From Methanolapillus ohkumae (lineage in GTDB: Archaea; Halobacteriota; Methanosarcinia; Methanosarcinales; Methanosarcinaceae): a stretch of 64,000 nt of DNA. The stretch is taken from positions 1,736,001 through 1,800,000 of the forward strand of contig NZ_CP131061.1 of NCBI RefSeq assembly GCF_032594355.1, in the 5' to 3' direction. How positions within the stretch are numbered: position 1 is the stretch's first letter; every line of letters begins with the position of its first letter. The position numbers and the translations under genes were made by a program. The notes under the pieces were generated by a model, which saw only the letters and a program-made list of their open reading frames with translations, searched no databases and had not been told where the DNA came from. This document shows positions 51,749 to 60,067 of this stretch, in pieces.

Positions 51749-52663
51749 ATGGAAAACGTGAAAGAATTTATTGCGGCAGAAATTGAAAAAATGAAAAAAC
51801 AAATTGATGGAAAAGCAATTATTGCGCTTTCCGGCGGTGTGGACAGCTCGGTTTGTGCGGAGCTGGCGTTTCGAGCAATTGGAGACCGCCTGTATCCGAT
51901 TTTTATTGACACCGGTTTTATGAGAAAAAATGAGCCGGATCAAGTTCGTGCGGCATTTTCTCACATGAATTTGCAAGTGATTGACGCAAGCGACCGTTTC
52001 TTTGGCGCCGTTGCCGGAATGGACGACCCCGAACTGAAAAGAAAGGCAATCGGAGAAATGTTCATAAAGGTTTTTGAAGAAGAAGCCAAAAAAATCAATG
52101 CCGATTATTTGATTCAGGGAACGATTTATCCGGATGTTTTAGAATCGGAAAAAGGAATCAAAGCCCACCACAATGTCGGCGGAATGCCGGAAAAAATGGA
52201 ATTTAAAGGAGTTGTTGAGCCGCTTTATTATCTTTACAAGGATGATGTCCGGCAAGTCGGCCGCGAACTCGGGCTTCAAGCGGTTTTGTCAGAGAGAATG
52301 CCGTTTCCGGGTCCTGGTCTTTCCGTTCGCGCGATTGGGGAAGCCACCCGTGAAAAAGTGGCAGCCGTTCGGGAAGCCAATGCGATTGTCGAAGAAGAAT
52401 TAATGGAAAAATTCAAGCCTTGGCAGGCTTTTGCCGCCGTCATCGGCAAAGGAACCGGCATCAAAAATGGAGAACGCATCCACGGATGGATTGTTGCCGT
52501 TCGGGCCGTGGATTCCGACAACGCGATGACGGCTGAGCCTCTCAACCTGCCGTTTGAAACGCTGATTAAAATTCAGGAACGAATTACATCGGAAATTCCG
52601 GATGTGTGCCGTGTGGTGTACGACATAACATCAAAACCGCCGGGAACGATTGAATTCGAGTAA
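51749..52663 (+). CDS. guaAB: GMP synthase (glutamine-hydrolysing) subunit B
   Basis: 304 residues. IIALSGGVDSSVCAELAFRAIGDRLYPIFIDTGFMRKNE is the ATP-pyrophosphatase P-loop, HHNVGGMPEKMEFKGVVEPLYYLYKDDVRQVGRELGL is the XMP-site region, and MPFPGPGLSVRAIGE plus the C-terminal SKPPGTIEFE dimerisation domain complete it. In archaea the amidotransferase half (GuaAA) is a separate gene, not seen here. It converts XMP to GMP. GGGAGCGGAGATT precedes the ATG. Confidence 0.95.
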   Translation: MENVKEFIAAEIEKMKKQIDGKAIIALSGGVDSSVCAELAFRAIGDRLYPIFIDTGFMRKNEPDQVRAAFSHMNLQVIDASDRFFGAVAGMDDPELKRKAIGEMFIKVFEEEAKKINADYLIQGTIYPDVLESEKGIKAHHNVGGMPEKMEFKGVVEPLYYLYKDDVRQVGRELGLQAVLSERMPFPGPGLSVRAIGEATREKVAAVREANAIVEEELMEKFKPWQAFAAVIGKGTGIKNGERIHGWIVAVRAVDSDNAMTAEPLNLPFETLIKIQERITSEIPDVCRVVYDITSKPPGTIEFE

Positions 52664-52892
52664 AAAAAATTCCTCGCTGCGCTCGGAATTTTTCATGGGC
52701 GGAGCGGGAGGGAAAAGTAAAGTCGCTGCGCGAAGGATTCCTACGCTACGCTTCGGAATATCTCAGGAGCGAGGGCGGGAAGTAAAGTCGCTGCGCGAAG
52801 GATTCCTACGCTGCGCTTCGGAATATTTCAGGAGCGAGGGCGGGAAGTAAAGTCGCTGCGCGAAGAATTCCTGCGCTGCGCTTCAGAATTAC
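52664..52892 (+). repeat. GC-rich 65-base tandem repeat downstream of guaAB
   Basis: Two full units (52716-52780 and 52781-52845), a third partial unit (52846-52890) and a diverged partial unit before them. Each unit carries an inverted repeat of the ATTCC-N13-GGAAT type around GCTGCGC. The first partial unit has the strongest hairpin, AAAAATTCC/GGAATTTTT around TCGCTGCGCTC, a good guaAB terminator. It looks like a terminator hairpin multiplied by tandem duplication. Confidence 0.75.
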
Positions 52893-52918
52893 TTTTCTGT
52901 CTTTTCTTTTTTTTGCTT

Positions 52919-52990
52919 TTTGTGCCGCCGCGCGCGTTATGGCACCATATTTATATTTTCATCGGCAAAAAGCACAAGGTCGGGTTGTTT
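52919..52990 (+). repeat. Dispersed 3' element, copy 9
   Basis: Core TGTGCCGCCGCGCGCGTTAT then GGCACCATATTTATATTTTC, arm ATCGGCAAAAAGCACAAGGT and CGGGTTGTTTTTATT. It comes after the guaAB repeat block and a T-rich tract, same orientation; it abuts the end of the convergent YkgJ-type gene. Confidence 0.75.
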
Positions 52991-53764
52991 TTATTTTTGA
53001 GCTTTTCTTTCGACAAAGCCGCCGTCAAAATAAACAAAAACGGTGACTTCTTTTCCTTTTTCGTATTCCCGGATTTGCGTGTCGTAAACGCGGGGAACGA
53101 ACCGGAGATTGTTTTTTTCAAAATGGGTGGCAAGCGCTTTTAAAAAATGCTGCTCTTGTTCGATGTATTTTTTTTCGTATTGAAAAGTCAGGCCGAAAAT
53201 GTAATTTAGATCCGACTCTTTGATTTCCGTTTCATAAAATCCGTGTTCATTCAGACCGCTGATTTGCCGCCAATCATAATTCCCGGATTCGTCGGCTTCC
53301 CGATGAATCATGTACGGATAGACTTGACAAATGAGGGGACGGTTTTCATAGATTTGACAGCGGTTGTTTTCTAAAAAATGACAGCTTCCGACGTCATCAT
53401 TTTTGGTTTTCAAACAAAAGCCGGAAACATAAAAATTTCCGTGCTGGTCACAATAATCAAAATAAGGAGACGGAATCAGAATCGAATCATCCGTTTCAAA
53501 TTGAAGGTTGAATTGAGGATTGGATTGAGGATTGGATTGAGGATTGGATTGAGGATTGGATTGAGGAGTGAGTGAGCGGAGGTGCTTGACATCATCGTCT
53601 AACAAAAAAACGTGGTCATTGAATTCTTGGGTGCAGCATTTCCCGCACAAATCACACTCAAAGCCGACTTCCCGAATAACAGATATAAAATCCTCTTTCG
53701 GATAACTCAAAAGCGCTTTTTCCTCATCGCGGAAATAATCCAAATCCGACTTTATATTTTTCAC
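52991..53764 (-). CDS. YkgJ family cysteine cluster protein
   Basis: 257 residues. The metal or iron-sulfur cysteines are in FECDLCGKCCTQEFND (about residues 36-50) and in the second half (DYCDQHG, GSCHFLENNRCQIYENRPLICQVYPYM), the layout of the YkgJ/CxxCxxCC family of unknown function. Between the two halves there is a repeat NPQSNPQSNPQSNPQ (about residues 70-84), coded by a 12-base tandem repeat at 53510-53565. It is convergent with guaAB and ends at 3' element copy 9. The metal and role are not known. Confidence 0.78.
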   Translation of the reverse strand: MKNIKSDLDYFRDEEKALLSYPKEDFISVIREVGFECDLCGKCCTQEFNDHVFLLDDDVKHLRSLTPQSNPQSNPQSNPQSNPQFNLQFETDDSILIPSPYFDYCDQHGNFYVSGFCLKTKNDDVGSCHFLENNRCQIYENRPLICQVYPYMIHREADESGNYDWRQISGLNEHGFYETEIKESDLNYIFGLTFQYEKKYIEQEQHFLKALATHFEKNNLRFVPRVYDTQIREYEKGKEVTVFVYFDGGFVERKAQK

Positions 53765-54060
53765 AAAACCCGTTAAGTCTTTTTATGTTTTAAAATTTGT
53801 TGCAAAAAATCCGGTTTTAAACCATAAAGACGTAAGATTTATATCATTAAAATGGCGTTATAGTCAAACCTTAAAGGTTTTAACGAACACCGTATCAATT
53901 AAAATCAGTCGGCGGGATTGATATTATTACGTGTTTTGTCAATTTTATTGACGCAATCTTTATTCAAATCACAAATTTAAAATTTCAAAATCATTTGATT
54001 TTTCAATTTTATCACAAATTACAGGAAAAATAAATTATAAATTCATTAGGAGGCATGATT
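53765..54060 (+). other. Upstream region of the small basic protein gene
   Basis: AT-rich, no gene. AGATTTATATCATTAAAATGG near 53830 is TATA-like. TTAGGAGG at 54046-54053 is a very strong ribosome site and fixes the next start at 54061. Confidence 0.5.
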
Positions 54061-54234
54061 ATGGGCAAAACCGGCAGCATTATCTGGGTTAAAGTGAAAG
54101 GAAGAAAAGGAAACGCAAAAAGAGTGGAAAACGGGTTAAGCACAAAAGCACACCCGGGTCCGGCGCAAAGATTCACTTCTTCCGGCCACAAAAGAAGATA
54201 CATGAAGAGATCCCCCAAAGCTCTCTCCAAATAA
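54061..54234 (+). CDS. Small basic methanogen protein (DUF5350-like)
   Basis: 57 residues: MGKTGSIIWVKVKGRKGNAK, RVENGLSTKAHPGPAQRFTS and SGHKRRYMKRSPKALSK. The start at 54061 is set by TTAGGAGG 7 bases upstream; an ATG at 54055 is too close. It is strongly basic with a conserved-looking AHPGPAQRF core, and I recall similar short proteins (DUF5350) in methanogens. An RNA or ribosome partner is possible but not shown. The strong ribosome site suggests high expression. A T-rich tract and 3' element copy 10 follow. Confidence 0.75.
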   Translation: MGKTGSIIWVKVKGRKGNAKRVENGLSTKAHPGPAQRFTSSGHKRRYMKRSPKALSK

Positions 54235-54344
54235 TTTCTTCTTTTTTTACTTTTTTATTTTTCTCTTTTATTTTTCTCTTTTATTTTACTTTTTTATTTT
54301 TAATTTTTTATTTTTGTCTTGTTTTTATTGTATTTCTTTTTTGG
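54235..54344 (+). terminator. T-rich tract after the small basic protein gene
   Basis: About 100 bases of TTTTTATTTTTCTC-type repeats, the usual setting of the 3' elements here and a likely terminator. Confidence 0.5.
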
Positions 54345-54415
54345 ATACGGCCGCCCTTCGCACGTTGTCGTACCAAAATTTGAATTTATTCAACAAAGTC
54401 TGTAGACCGACATTT
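54345..54415 (+). repeat. Dispersed 3' element, copy 10
   Basis: Diverged core GGATACGGCCGCCCTTCGCA then CGTTGTCGTACCAAAATTTG, arm TTCAACAAAGTCTGTAGACC and a T-rich end. Same orientation as the preceding gene; it abuts the stop of the convergent MetE-like gene. Confidence 0.55.
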
Positions 54416-55457
54416 ATTTTTTATTTTTTGAAAAGCTTTCCATCGCTTTTCCCGTGTTTTTCAAAAGTGCCGCCGCCAATTCCTGCGTCGGCCAAGACCC
54501 AAGACCGCAGTCGGGTCCTGCGTATTTAACCAAATCACCGAACGCTTTTGAAATATCGCTCAGACGTTTTTCAATCACTTGCGGAGTTTCCATTTCCGTC
54601 ACGATTTTTTGAAGAATTTCAGGCTTATTCCAAGCGTTTCCGCCGTATTTTTCATTGAGAACGCCCGCCATGTTAAAAATATCCGTTCGGGAAATTCCGG
54701 CACGAATAAAAGTGTCCGTGTCGCTGAGCACTTTTTTATCCATCATATCCATGTAAGATGGCGTTGCGGCCGACTCCATGCCAATGACATTGATGGTGGG
54801 CGTCGCACATGCCAAATCGTAATAAAGCGGGGAATGAATGTGAATTTGAACATCGGCGCCATATTTGCCGGCAGCGCGGGTGGCGTTGGTTAGCGCGCGG
54901 ATCATTTCGTCGGCCGGAAGGGACAATTCCGGATTAATGCCGATGCTGGGTTCGTCCAAAGAAACGGTTTGGATTTTGAAATGTTTCGCTTTTTTCATCG
55001 CGTTTCGGACAAAAAGGTTGACGTCTTTGGCAAATAATTGATAGATATCGACATAGTCCGCACTTCCAAATTCCTTGAGATAGAGTTCGGTCGGACCGGT
55101 GACACACATGCGGACAAGCGGTTTTTCAAATGAGTCTGTGTTTTTCTTTTGAGCTTTAAAATAAGCCTCCATCGCTTCGATTTCAACGGTGGACGCAAAC
55201 TCTTCCTTTAAGGAAAAAGGCCCATCGCAACAGTTTTCATCCCGGATCGGATGCAAAAATTGTTCGGTCATGTCCCGAAATTGGGAATAATTGGGAATAT
55301 GAACACCGGCATTGATTTTTTGCTCAAAAACCTGATTCAAAAGCGGAAATAATTTTTCATCGCAATCCCGGTCAAAAGCCGCACGGCTGACAAAATCTTT
55401 GGAAATACCGGCCGGAAGCGGAAAACTTCCGATATCATCAAATAAAATTTCAGACAT
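54414..55457 (-). CDS. Methionine synthase II (MetE)-like core protein
   Basis: 347 residues, the size of the C-terminal catalytic half of MetE; archaea often have this half alone (core-MetE). ILFDDIGSFPLPAG starts it, VRMCVTGPTELYLKEFG and VSLDEPSIGINPEL follow, then DVQIHIHSPLYYD (zinc His) and DLVKYAGPDCGLGSWPTQELA (zinc Cys and the family end). It methylates homocysteine with zinc. The methyl donor in methanogens is probably methylcobalamin or a corrinoid protein. It is separated from the RNase P gene by low-complexity DNA. Confidence 0.82.
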   Translation of the reverse strand: MSEILFDDIGSFPLPAGISKDFVSRAAFDRDCDEKLFPLLNQVFEQKINAGVHIPNYSQFRDMTEQFLHPIRDENCCDGPFSLKEEFASTVEIEAMEAYFKAQKKNTDSFEKPLVRMCVTGPTELYLKEFGSADYVDIYQLFAKDVNLFVRNAMKKAKHFKIQTVSLDEPSIGINPELSLPADEMIRALTNATRAAGKYGADVQIHIHSPLYYDLACATPTINVIGMESAATPSYMDMMDKKVLSDTDTFIRAGISRTDIFNMAGVLNEKYGGNAWNKPEILQKIVTEMETPQVIEKRLSDISKAFGDLVKYAGPDCGLGSWPTQELAAALLKNTGKAMESFSKNKK

Positions 55458-55702
55458 GAAATTCTAATCGCCGTCTATGAATATAGATTTTATCATAAAA
55501 AATGAAAAATAAACAAAAAAAGAAAAACAGAAAAAATGAAAAATAAACAGAAAAGAAAAACAGAAAAAAATGAAAAGAAAATGAAAAATAACAAAAAAGA
55601 AAATGAAAAAAAGAGAAAAAAGAAAATGAAAAAAAGAGAAAAAAGAAAATGAAAAAAAGAGAAAAAATTAAACATGAAATCCGGTAAACGGCTTTTTTTT
55701 GT
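55458..55702. repeat. A/G-rich low-complexity spacer
   Basis: GAAAATGAAAAAAAGAGAAA and AAACAGAAAAAATGAAAAATAA units repeated. On the minus strand this is a T/C-rich tract that could terminate the RNase P subunit gene. Phe-rich minus-strand ORFs in it are not genes. Confidence 0.55.
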
Positions 55703-56050
55703 TTAATTTTTTTCAAATTTTGCCAGGCTTTTGCGAGAATGATACGGAATCCGGCTCATTTTGCCGCATTCAAAACACGTGGTGAGAATCATTCCGTTTT
55801 TCAGCCGGACCCGGCAATTTTCCCCGACCACCAGATGACTGTAACAATGTTTACAAACCTTACGTTTCTGTTCCCGCAAAAAACGAACGTTATAGCGCAT
55901 GGAAATCAGGCGCGCTAACGCAATATATCTTTGGGAATGTGTCGGGCGTGTTTTTTGATAAAAATCCGCCAAACAAAAAAGGCGGAGAATTCTTTCTTCA
56001 GCGATTCTTTTGGTAAGATCTTTATTTTTTTTACGATTGTGCTTTGACAT
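55703..56050 (-). CDS. rnp4: Ribonuclease P protein component 4
   Basis: 115 residues from the ATG at 56050 (MSKHNRKKNKDLTKRIAEERI), preceded by GGAAGT; the frame upstream to 56350 overlaps the TrmB gene and is not used. The N-terminal helices (RLFCLADFYQKTRPTHSQRYIALARLISMRYNVRF) and the zinc ribbon (CKHCYSHLVVG ... CFECGK) are those of archaeal Rpp21/Rnp4. It pairs with Rnp1 on the RNase P RNA. About 180 bases separate it from the trmB gene stop. Confidence 0.9.
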   Translation of the reverse strand: MSKHNRKKNKDLTKRIAEERILRLFCLADFYQKTRPTHSQRYIALARLISMRYNVRFLREQKRKVCKHCYSHLVVGENCRVRLKNGMILTTCFECGKMSRIPYHSRKSLAKFEKN

Positions 56051-56228
56051 TTTTACTTCCGGAATGGATTGAATTGGATAATAGTTAACGGGTTGTAGAA
56101 TAATTATAATGTGTAAGAATGTGATTGAGAATTTGAAAGAAAATTTGAAAGAGAATACGAAAAAGAATATTGGAAGAATGTTTAGAGGAACGTTATGAAT
56201 AATGTTATTGAAGAATATTATTAGAATA

Positions 56229-57236
56229 TTACCGTTGATATTTATTTGTTTTTTTGCCCGGTCCGGTCTCATTCGCCGGGTTTGCCTTTTTTTTGCTCTT
56301 GAGAGAGAGGGTCTCCTTGCAAAAGTGTGAGATTTCGATGGAGACAGCATCCTTTTCTTTGCTCTCGAGAGAGGAGGTTTCGTAACGACTGACCGATTCC
56401 GGAATCGATTTGACTTTGCCTTCCCCGATAAGCAGCTTGTTTGTTCCCGATTTTAAATTCGGGACATAGTTGTCGGAAATCTGAATTGAATCTAAATTGG
56501 ACAGCATAAACCCAATTGTTTTATAAATAAAACCGATTGCCGGTTTTGCCATGTAAAATCCTTCCAGCTTGTTCTCGTTGTTTTGGAGAAAAATGCCGGC
56601 TTTCGTATTGGAAATGATGAAACATCCATCTTCTGCCTTCGTGTTTCCCATCAAATCATCGAATAGGGAAACGATATTAGGCGGATATAAATTGACCGAA
56701 AATGAAAAGTGATCATACTTCGATGTGTCGTTGACCAAAATCAAAACCCGAAGAGTCTCTTGGGCGGCATTGAGCAAATCCTCGATTTTAAACAAAACCT
56801 CCGGTGTATTACAAATAATGATGACACAATCCGTTTTTTCAAAAAGTTCCCGGATTTTATTTCGGACCGTCCAATCACTTCGGAGATACCAAACAGAAGA
56901 CAAATCCCCATCATTGTCCGGCGGCTCAATCTCCATCTGGTCAAAAGCGTCCAGCAAAAAATCGGTTGTTTTTTCAAAATCCTCCCGAATCATTAAAATC
57001 AATTCGTCCGGATCGGTCGGCTTGTAATGAATCGGCGTTCCGTAAAGAATTTCCGCATATTTTTTTTCGACCAAACGGTCTAAAACCTCATAAATTTTGG
57101 CACGCGGAATATTGGTAAAGCCATGAAGCTCACGCGCACCGGCTTCTTGAAGCATGACAAGCCCGACATAAGCTTTCGCTTCGTTTTCAGCAAACCCGAT
57201 TTTCTTCAAATTTGAAATCAATTCATTATCAATCAT
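56229..57236 (-). CDS. TrmB family transcriptional regulator
   Basis: 335 residues. The winged helix NLKKIGFAENEAKAYVGLVMLQEAGARELHGFTNIPRAKIYEVLDRLVEKKYAEILYGTPIHYKPTDPDELILMI is the TrmB DNA-binding start, followed by the coiled segment. The rest (residues 115-280) resembles the effector-binding domain in outline (VWYLRSDWTVRNKIRELFEKTDCVIIICNTPEVLF). The C-terminal 55 residues are charged and less conserved. It is divergent from the RND exporter gene, with palindromes between them, so it probably controls that locus and itself. Confidence 0.85.
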   Translation of the reverse strand: MIDNELISNLKKIGFAENEAKAYVGLVMLQEAGARELHGFTNIPRAKIYEVLDRLVEKKYAEILYGTPIHYKPTDPDELILMIREDFEKTTDFLLDAFDQMEIEPPDNDGDLSSVWYLRSDWTVRNKIRELFEKTDCVIIICNTPEVLFKIEDLLNAAQETLRVLILVNDTSKYDHFSFSVNLYPPNIVSLFDDLMGNTKAEDGCFIISNTKAGIFLQNNENKLEGFYMAKPAIGFIYKTIGFMLSNLDSIQISDNYVPNLKSGTNKLLIGEGKVKSIPESVSRYETSSLESKEKDAVSIEISHFCKETLSLKSKKKANPANETGPGKKTNKYQR

Positions 57237-57586
57237 AAATTAACCTGAAAAACAGAAACGAAATCATTCATTAAAAATGTTACCCATAAAGTAACAACAC
57301 TATTATATACCTCTCATTCAATTGAGAGTACGTTTTTCCAATAAATATTTTTCAAAATATTGAAAAATCAAACTTTAAAGGATTTTAAACATTTTTCAAA
57401 GAAATATTTCAAACAAAATATTTCAAACAAAATATTTCAAACAAAATAATGTTCAAACAAAATAATGTTCAAACAAAATAGATTTTTCGAATTTAACCGG
57501 CTTTAAAATATAATTAAAGAACTCAAATAAGATTTTTATACCCGTCTTTGCTTTTCTTCTCATTTAAAAACAACATGAGGTTATTT
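57237..57586. promoter_or_regulatory. Divergent control region between TrmB and the RND exporter
   Basis: TGTTAC-N7-GTAACA (57278-57283 and 57291-57296) lies around the expected start of the TrmB transcript, since a TATA-like site is at 57302-57309 on the minus strand. CTCTCA-N6-TGAGAG (57311-57328) lies just beyond it. From 57400 to 57480 units of AATATTTCAAACAA and AATAATGTTCAAACAA repeat in tandem. AATATAATTAAAG near 57507 may be the exporter TATA box. Confidence 0.5.
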
Positions 57587-60067
57587 ATGTCACTATCGTT
57601 GCCAACTCTTTTTGAAAAATTGGGAAAAATCACGTTCTCAAAAAGATGGTTGGTCTTTTTCGCCTTTCTCATCCTGATTCTTGTCAGTATGTACGGCGCC
57701 ACCATGATTACGATGTATTCCGGTATGGATACATATATTTCAAAAGATTCCAAAATGTACCAAGACTTGGACCTTTACACCCGGTCATTCAGCAGCGAAT
57801 CCGTTGTCATTATGATTGAAGGCGCCGACGCCACGGACCCGGCCTTGCTTAATGCATCTTTGCGACTGACGCGGATGATGATAAACGTTACCGGTGTCGA
57901 AGCCGTCACGAGTCCCGCCGGAATTGTCGCGCAAATCAATGGTCAGACAACCGGACGTTATGAAATTCCGGCAACGCAAGAAGAAGTCGATTCTCTTTTA
58001 GAAATGGCGCCCGACATCTACGGCACTTTGATTTACGATGACACCCACTCCCTTATTTTGGTGACATACGGAAATTTAACAGATTCCCAAAAATCGGAAA
58101 TTCTTGCCGCCGCCAAAGATGCCGTTAATTTTGCCGGATTCCCGCCCGGATATAATTTAATTGTAACCGGATCGGCCGCACTTACGGAAGATATGAATAT
58201 TGAAATGTCGGCCAGCATGGGAATTCTGCTCCTTTTGGCTATCATTTTGATGCTGGTTGCTTTATTGTTTGTTTTTAAAGGTGTCCGGTGGAGATTGTAT
58301 CCGCTCGCAATTGTCGTTATCGGAATTATTTACACCTTCGGATTCATGGGTTTTGCCGGCATTAACATGACCATGGTGACGATTTCCGCCTTCCCAATTT
58401 TAATCGGTCTTGGAATCGACTACGCCATTCAATTCCACAACCGTATTGAGGAAGAGCTTCGAGAATGTGCGACCCGCCGAGAAGCTGTGGTTTCCACTTT
58501 TAAAAATATGGGCTTGGCCGTTATGACGGCGCTTGCGGTGACTTGTGTCAGTTTTATTTCTCTTTTAACCTCCTCCATCCCGATGATTCAGGATTTTGGA
58601 AAACTGTTGATTATCGGCTGTCTTTGTTGTTACATGGCGGCTTTGTTCTTTGGTGTGACATCGATTTATTTCCTGGATAAATTGTCTGAAAAGTTGGACC
58701 AAAAGAAGCAAAAAACCGGAAAAACGTACAAAATCGCGTCTTTTTTGGTTCCCAAAGGCTACAAAAGCAAAAGATTCACAGAAAACGAAAACTGGAAAAA
58801 CGGAAATGAGAGACGCGAAAACGGAAAAACAAAAGCCGGCAGCGAAAAAACAGAACATCAAGAAATGCCGGACAACTTTATCACAACGGCTTTGAAAAAG
58901 ACCGTTGATTTTACGCTCCGGTACAAAAATCTCATATTCATCATTGCGATTATCACCGGAATTTTAGGCGTTTACGCCGATTCAACCATTCCGGCGGAAA
59001 CCGATTTTAAAAAATACATTCCTCAAGACATGCCGGCACTGGTGGATTTCACCCATATGAACACCGTCATGGGTGGATCTGACGCCATCAATATTATGAT
59101 TGTCACTGAAGATATCGCGTCACCTTATGTTCTTAAATGGGTGGATGAATTCGGAACGTATGAACTGGAAAATCAAATTTATGTTCTTGGTGTCGACAGT
59201 TTGGCAAATGTTGTCAAACAACACAACGGTGGCGTAATTCCGGATACGGAAGAAGAAATCCGCGCCATTTACGACCAATTACCACCGGAAACCCTGGAAA
59301 GATATACACGCGGTAATTCGATGATGCTTCTGAATTTAAACATGGGCAACGCGTTCACCGCGCTTCCGATGGAAAGTGTCAAATCGTTCGTCGAATTGAT
59401 CGAAGAGGATATTATTTGGCATCAGCCGCCACCGGGAACATCGGCGACGATCACCGGACAAAGCGTTCCATTCACGGAATTGTTGACATCCCTTTTATCT
59501 GGACGGGTAGAGCAAACTGTTCTTGGTCTCATATTGGTGTTTTTGGCGCTTTTGATCATTTACCGTGATTTTATCAAAGCAGTTGCGCCACTCATCACCA
59601 TTGCGCTTGTAATTGGTTGGTCCGGACTCATCATGTATGCCTTTGACATTGTCTACACCCCGATGACCGCGGTGATGGGATGCATGATATTAGGCGCCGG
59701 ATCGGAATATTCCATTTTGCTGATGGAGCGGTTCTACGAGGAAAGAGGAAAAGGACACAAAGCCGTAGAAGCGATGGAAAAAACCGTGAAAAACACAGGA
59801 ATCGCATTGGTTGTATCCGGTGTGACAACGACTTTCGGATTTTTAGCACTGACCGCATCCGCTTTTGGAATTGTGTCCAGTTTTGGGATTGTGACGGTGA
59901 TTAATATGCTGATGACGCTTTTGGCATCCTTCGTAATATTCCCGCCGCTGATGATTACTTTCGATGAAATGAAAGAGAAAGGATTCCGTGCGACCATTGT
60001 CGGTTTTAAGAATAAAATTACCCAACGAATATCACACAACAAAAAACAATCGGGGGCATCCCAATGA
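57587..60067 (+). CDS. RND superfamily exporter (MMPL/hopanoid-exporter-like)
   Basis: 826 residues from the ATG at 57587, after TGAGGTTAT; an earlier in-frame ATG at 57548 has no site. Two repeats of one membrane segment, a large extracellular loop and five membrane segments, as in archaeal RND proteins. GLGIDYAIQFHNRIEEELRE and GAGSEYSILLMERFYEERG are the conserved Asp/Glu blocks of segment 4 in each half; the second half has a GSEYS variant. A hydrophilic linker between halves (about residues 395-425) has Asn/Lys/Glu repeats. It overlaps the next gene by 4 bases, so exporter and S-layer-like protein are made together. Confidence 0.88.
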   Translation: MSLSLPTLFEKLGKITFSKRWLVFFAFLILILVSMYGATMITMYSGMDTYISKDSKMYQDLDLYTRSFSSESVVIMIEGADATDPALLNASLRLTRMMINVTGVEAVTSPAGIVAQINGQTTGRYEIPATQEEVDSLLEMAPDIYGTLIYDDTHSLILVTYGNLTDSQKSEILAAAKDAVNFAGFPPGYNLIVTGSAALTEDMNIEMSASMGILLLLAIILMLVALLFVFKGVRWRLYPLAIVVIGIIYTFGFMGFAGINMTMVTISAFPILIGLGIDYAIQFHNRIEEELRECATRREAVVSTFKNMGLAVMTALAVTCVSFISLLTSSIPMIQDFGKLLIIGCLCCYMAALFFGVTSIYFLDKLSEKLDQKKQKTGKTYKIASFLVPKGYKSKRFTENENWKNGNERRENGKTKAGSEKTEHQEMPDNFITTALKKTVDFTLRYKNLIFIIAIITGILGVYADSTIPAETDFKKYIPQDMPALVDFTHMNTVMGGSDAINIMIVTEDIASPYVLKWVDEFGTYELENQIYVLGVDSLANVVKQHNGGVIPDTEEEIRAIYDQLPPETLERYTRGNSMMLLNLNMGNAFTALPMESVKSFVELIEEDIIWHQPPPGTSATITGQSVPFTELLTSLLSGRVEQTVLGLILVFLALLIIYRDFIKAVAPLITIALVIGWSGLIMYAFDIVYTPMTAVMGCMILGAGSEYSILLMERFYEERGKGHKAVEAMEKTVKNTGIALVVSGVTTTFGFLALTASAFGIVSSFGIVTVINMLMTLLASFVIFPPLMITFDEMKEKGFRATIVGFKNKITQRISHNKKQSGASQ

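Noticed and set aside
54061..54234. Ribosomal protein S30e
   Set aside because: Size and basic charge would fit, but the sequence does not show the S30e pattern; AHPGPAQRF points to a DUF5350-like protein.
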